From: Mytilisepta virgata
Taxonomy: Eukaryota > Mollusca > Bivalvia > Mytilida > Mytilidae
Length of the DNA stretch: 64,000 nucleotides
Reading direction: 5' to 3'
Assembly (NCBI GenBank): GCA_028015205.1
Contig: CM051519.1
Location: 80,869,539 to 80,933,538 of the forward strand
Shown: piece after piece, positions 59,823-64,000 of the stretch
Layout of the letters: each line of letters begins with the position of its first letter
Numbering within the stretch: the first letter of the stretch is position 1
The notes under the pieces: generated by a model
Databases searched by the model: none
What the model saw: the letters and a program-made list of their open reading frames with translations, nothing else
What the model was told of the DNA's origin: nothing
Made by a program: the position numbers and the translations under genes

Positions 59823-61494
59823 AACTAAGAAGTGATTTTCAAACTCGGAACTTTATTTTGCTGTGCTATGTTTGTCAAACCCATTGTATTTTGTGGTTGC
59901 ACAATAAATATTATTGTTGTTGTACAGCATGTATCATAAAGAAAAGAAACGTGGAACTACTGCAGTTATGTAAATTTCTAATAAATCACGTATGTCCTAA
60001 AACTGATATGGTTAGTTTGCAAACAAAGCTTGCAAGTATCGAGTTCGTTTGTGTTGATTGTTACAATCCAACAATAAAAAACCGGGACATTCAACATGGG
60101 AATAGAGCAATAATATTAATGATGACTTGAGGCAACAAAACTTTAAGAGTTAAAATAGTAATTTAATAAAATAGCTTTATTTGGGTACTACACCCATAAG
60201 GGTCAGCAAATTATACAAAAAAAACATACATAAGTGCATTATTACACAGACAGACTGTATTGCAAAATATAAGGATATAATAGAACTTTAGACTGATACT
60301 GAGAAGTTCTGTTGACTGATTTGTAAAGTCCATATCTTCTTTGAAAAATTCATATTCAGGATATAAAATTTAAAAAGTTCAGAGCAAGCCCATTTTTTGT
60401 ATTTTTGTATTTTTAATTATAGAAAAAAATATCCCGTAGTAAGAGTAAATTTCTGTAGACATTCAAGGAAAAAGTGATACTCATCTTCTAATTTAATGCA
60501 AATTTTACGACTTAATTGAGATATTCCTGAAAAACAAGTTGCTAAGGATTGTAACTCGCTGATTAGCAATGCACTGTTTTCTGACGCCATTGATTTTAAA
60601 TGTTAATAATAGCCTTCTACCACTGATTCTTCTACTGCCAGGAATTATTTGACATTGGTGAAGAAGCGAGGTGTAAGGAAATAATTCAATGATATCATAA
60701 ATGCGGGACGATCCAAGTGTTCATGTAAGTACATATAGAGTAAAAATGTTGCCGCTGGGTAAACCCAACTGCGACAATCAATATCCACCGATCTTGAAAT
60801 CCGACACGGGTATCTCCTAATTCAACTCTATTAATTCAGAACAGGAATTCCGACAAGAACACAAGCATTCTATGATACCATTTATGGTTCTGGAATAACT
60901 GATACTATATTGTCAACGATCAATGTTAAAAACCTGTATTAACCCAAACGCAAAAGATCAGAACTAAATACCAAAAAGACACAAAAATGTGAAGCATTGA
61001 AACGAAGCAAAAACAATGAAAATGATATGAATAATATAGATTTTCCTTAATGAGACCATATTATTCAGGGGAGATAATTGTTATTGTTCCCTTTAAGTTA
61101 AATAGCTAAAGAGTTGCAATTTTATGATCTACCCTGGTTAATTAAGTGACGAGTAATAGGGTTTTAACTCCCAACTATAGTTAACCTACTAGTAATTGCT
61201 GAACTTTCTTAAATATAAATCTACAAAGGTTAGATTTTCCTCCTTAAGTATATTTGTCCTCTTTAATCTGTTTCGTGTCAGTAATGCAGTATTAAGCAAC
61301 TCATCTGGTGGTATCAGTAGTTTCTGTGGAAGGTAACATACAGTTTGTGACAGTAAATAGATTGGTACGATGTGTCAACGGTAAATAAATGTTTTACGAA
61401 AAAAAGCATAAAACATAATCTGTATTACTGGAAACCATTTTGGAAGATGGTTCTCAGAATGCATTTTCATTTTTTATTTTAATTTACCTGCATG

Positions 61495-61655
61495 TAGTCT
61501 CTAGAATAGAGAGTGGAAACGGGGAATGTGTCAAAGAGACAACAACAGGACCAAAGAGGAGAAAACAGCCCAAGGTTACCAATGGGTCTTCAACGCAGCG
61601 GGACAATCCCGCACCTGGAGGCGGGCTTCAGCTGGCCCCTAAACAATAATGTATA
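61495..61655. repeat. fragment of a bivalve interspersed repeat
   Basis: GAGAGTGGAAACGGGGAATG, GTCAAAGAGACAACAAC, CCAATGGGTCTTCAA and CAGCTGGCCCCTAAACAA are words I recall from an abundant mussel repeat. The copy is truncated and lacks visible ends. The ORF across it is not a gene. The recognition is from memory only. Confidence 0.5.
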
Positions 61656-62103
61656 CTATTTCAGCAAAATGGACTAGAATATATACGCACTAACTTTAAA
61701 TTAGAATATACATATGTATTGCAAAATAATATAATTGCAATGTTAGAAAGTACTCATGGTCTGTCTGTATTATATATAAAGTTATGATTCGTTTTATTAT
61801 TTAGTACTTAGTAGGAGATTATATACACACTACACACTATTTATATTAAAGAATAATGTAATTTTAAATAACAGAAAATTTCTCAACCGTAAAATGATGG
61901 GCTTTAGATATGTTAAGTGATTGAAGCATGTGATGAATTATATAAGAAATGTCGTGATTAGAACCTTATATTAAACAGATGTTGAAAAGACAACATTTTC
62001 CTTGCAGGCTAGAATTTAAGTACTGAAAAAAGACTAATTTCCGTGAATTTAAAAACCCGAGTTAATATACTTTTTAATATATTGTATATCTAATCATTTT
62101 CAG

Positions 62104-62142
62104 GTTGAAGAGCAAATGGTGTGTCAAGGAATATCATGACAG
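62104..62142 (+). CDS. likely penultimate coding exon, unknown protein
   Basis: A 39-bp exon between an acceptor TTTTCAG (62103) and a donor GTTTGT (62143). It reads LKSKWCVKEYHD with phase-2 ends on both sides, and joins in frame to the exon at 62930 to give LKSKWCVKEYHDRYEIS. Upstream exons were not identified with confidence. The product is not recognised. Confidence 0.42.
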
Positions 62143-62929
62143 GTTTGTTAGTCTTTTTTTATTCAGAACATTTAATTTCATTTCATATATATTCTGATTT
62201 GATCTTGAAAAGTACCAGAGCACCTATAGGTAAAAATTACCACAGATGTGACGTGACGTAACTAAAATTTAGGAAACGTAGAAAAAAATCTCGGTTCCTG
62301 TCCTTGAACTTTTTTGCAGTGCATGTATGGACAGATATAAACTTGAACAACGAAAGGACACCAAAACACTGAGAACTTATATTATGGGCAATACGAACTC
62401 TTATAAAAACAAGAAGCTCCAGAAGGATAAGCAGTCCTTGCTCCCTACACTGTTCACGTGGCATTATTCCAACGAAGTCAAAGTAAAGTTGAAATAGAAC
62501 AATTGAGAAAATCGTGGTTTTAAGGTGTATTATTTTGGTATGATGAGGGTGTATGCTTGAATCTTTCAATTTGGCAAGAGGGAACAAGCTACAATGATTT
62601 ATTATTTGAAGATTAAAAATAAACTTTTAAAAGGAAAATCATGGTCAACAATTGCTGTATATTGACTATTCTATTTTCATCATTATTTTGGCTAACATGA
62701 AGAGATTAAAGACTTTAAAGCTTCCTTTAAATTTAAATTATTGCAAAACATTAGATTCCAAGATAAATTGCCTATCCTGAATACTTACAGACAAAAGGGT
62801 AAATTTTAAAATATACATATTTTTATTTATTGCTAAAATTCCTTTACCTTATGATATTGCTTATCCTACTACTTGTATATACTGCTTCCTGTTAAAGATA
62901 AAAAATGCTCCTATTTTCTTTCATTTAAG

Positions 62930-63071
62930 GTATGAAATTTCGGCGAATCCTCCAGCAAATGATAGGCTGTCGTTACTATCGAGTAAGAGGTTCGTCCTAA
63001 ATCGTATGTTAACATCTGAGAAATTATCCGATTTGGATCCTAAAAGTTATAAATTTCTGTGGCTGCTGTAA
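62930..63071 (+). CDS. likely last coding exon, unknown protein
   Basis: The acceptor TTTCTTTCATTTAAG ends at 62929. The frame set by the previous exon reads YEISANPPANDRLSLLSSKR and then FVLNRMLTSEKLSDLDPKSY KFLWLL before TAA at 63069-63071. The Arg, Pro and Asp content and balanced codons differ from the AT-rich surroundings, which supports coding. I cannot assign a family. Confidence 0.45.
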
Positions 63072-63104
63072 TGGTAGAGCATGATTTTACCTCCAATATC
63101 AACT

Positions 63105-63175
63105 GCTGTAGCGACCGGTGCTCGAACCAGTGAGCGGTGGAATAGCACTGTACTGGTCTATCAACTAAGATAAAG
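63105..63175 (-). mobile_element. tRNA-like SINE head
   Basis: On the minus strand, TTAGTTGATAGACCAG is followed by GTGCTATTCCAC and CACTGGTTCGAGCACCGG, with a B-box GGTTCGAGCAC and a T-arm that pairs CTGG/CCGG. The D-arm and acceptor stem are incomplete, so this is a tRNA-derived repeat and not a working tRNA. Confidence 0.5.
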
Positions 63176-63639
63176 GAGTACTCCACTAGCACAGCTGATG
63201 GAGGATGGTTATAAACCCGATAGTTTACTCATTCTTCAACAAGGGAAGCGCGCACGTTACCCACTTCTAGTTTCCTCATTCTACGATAACGATATATAGA
63301 AATTCTTTATTTGCATATATCACTCCTATTTGTCAGGCTAACAAAATACAGATGATAAAATAAACAACAACATATAGCATGACATTTATGTTAATTCAGA
63401 AGTGAACTCTTGACCGATACGGACCTCAATTTTGCAATTCTAGTGATCGCTGTATAAAGTCGCCTAGAAATTATAAAGGATTAAGCGGTTGTTCAAATTC
63501 AAACATAGGGTATATTTTACATTTTGTTTGAAAGAACTGTTTTCTTTAAGTTAAAGTTAAAGTTAAGTTTTGTAAACAATTCAAGAAAAAGTGATACCAA
63601 CATCAACCCATTTACCAAGTAGCCCTTTTTGACTACGGT

Positions 63640-63715
63640 TTTTTTGTTGAGCGCAGGAGAGTGGTGGACTACTGTACCAAAGGTCTCCGGTTCTATCCTC
63701 GGTTGACACAATAGG
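63640..63715 (+). mobile_element. tRNA-like SINE head
   Basis: GAGCGCAGGAGAGTGGTGGA, followed about 45 bases later by CCGGTTCTATCCTCGG, has the order and spacing of A- and B-boxes. Pairing is imperfect and no clear 3' tail is seen. A C-run at 63879-63900 followed by AAATCGAATGGTTGTTCCC (63906-63924) is the right end of a GGGAGCAAC-family element. Confidence 0.42.
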
Positions 63716-64000
63716 TAATTTTGGAGATAAAATTATGCTCAGCTGCTACATTCCTATGTATTTCCAGGTAATATTCAAACATTCCTTTTTTCACCATATA
63801 TATGACCCAGCATTTTTGTAACACAATTTGCAGCATTTTTGTAACACAATTTGTAGCCTTTCATTTTTTTTTCATAGCCCCCCCCCCCCCCCCCCCCCCC
63901 GCGTAAAAATCGAATGGTTGTTCCCAAAGTAAACATATATCACATACTAGGTGAATCTTAGTATTCTTATATATTGAAGTTCCGTCTTGTAATCTTTAGT

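Noticed and set aside
59858..60130. 90-codon ORF with several cysteines
   Set aside because: No splice context, no regular zinc-binding spacing and no recognised family; not enough to call a gene.
62237..62587. 116-codon minus-strand ORF
   Set aside because: It lies in the inferred intron between two plus-strand exons and has no domain signature; probably repeat-derived.
1..64000. CRISPR arrays, operons and bacterial promoters
   Set aside because: Spliced genes and metazoan repeats show this is eukaryotic nuclear DNA; the tandem arrays have no spacer structure.

Overview
The window looks like nuclear DNA of a bivalve mollusc, most likely a mussel-type genome. It is AT-rich, its genes are split by long introns, and it carries ACATGT microsatellites. 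Repeat families that I associate from memory with bivalves are scattered throughout, including dispersed elements ending in a hairpin plus CTAG and tandem arrays with a unit near 147-165 bp. No prokaryotic or organellar features were seen. The species call is inference; the protein families and repeat structures are read from the sequence.

Genes. (1) 3354-14762, + strand: an RSBN1/KDM9-type JmjC histone demethylase in four coding exons joined by phase-compatible introns. Its N-terminus is His/Lys-rich and it has a long acidic tail absent from the family core. (2) 34247-44095, + strand: a five-exon gene for a charged, mostly disordered protein with a small ankyrin-repeat core; all introns are phase 0. 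(3) 49488-51161, - strand: an intron-less coding exon for a RING-less TRIM-like protein (two B-boxes, coiled coil, NHL-like propeller). (4) 62104-63071, + strand: two likely C-terminal exons of an unrecognised gene.

Mobile and repeated DNA fills most of the rest. Intron 1 of the demethylase gene holds a 5'-truncated Penelope-like element (reverse transcriptase plus GIY-YIG) with a degenerate hammerhead ribozyme at its 3' side, and two elements built from terminal inverted repeats around ~162-bp tandem arrays. The 14.8-34 kb gap holds fold-back elements with TTAA ends, a 3.3-kb head-to-tail array of hairpin/CTAG-ended elements, a decayed second Penelope-like RT and a tRNA-derived SINE inserted at its edge. 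The 44-49 kb and 51-62 kb gaps hold more of these families.

The most interesting object is at 34771-35358, in intron 1 of the ankyrin gene and on its sense strand. Two near-identical 208-bp direct repeats each carry a complete, well-folded type I hammerhead ribozyme 378 bp apart. This is the architecture of animal retrozymes, which make small circular RNAs. Degenerate relatives lie at about 44631 and 51516.
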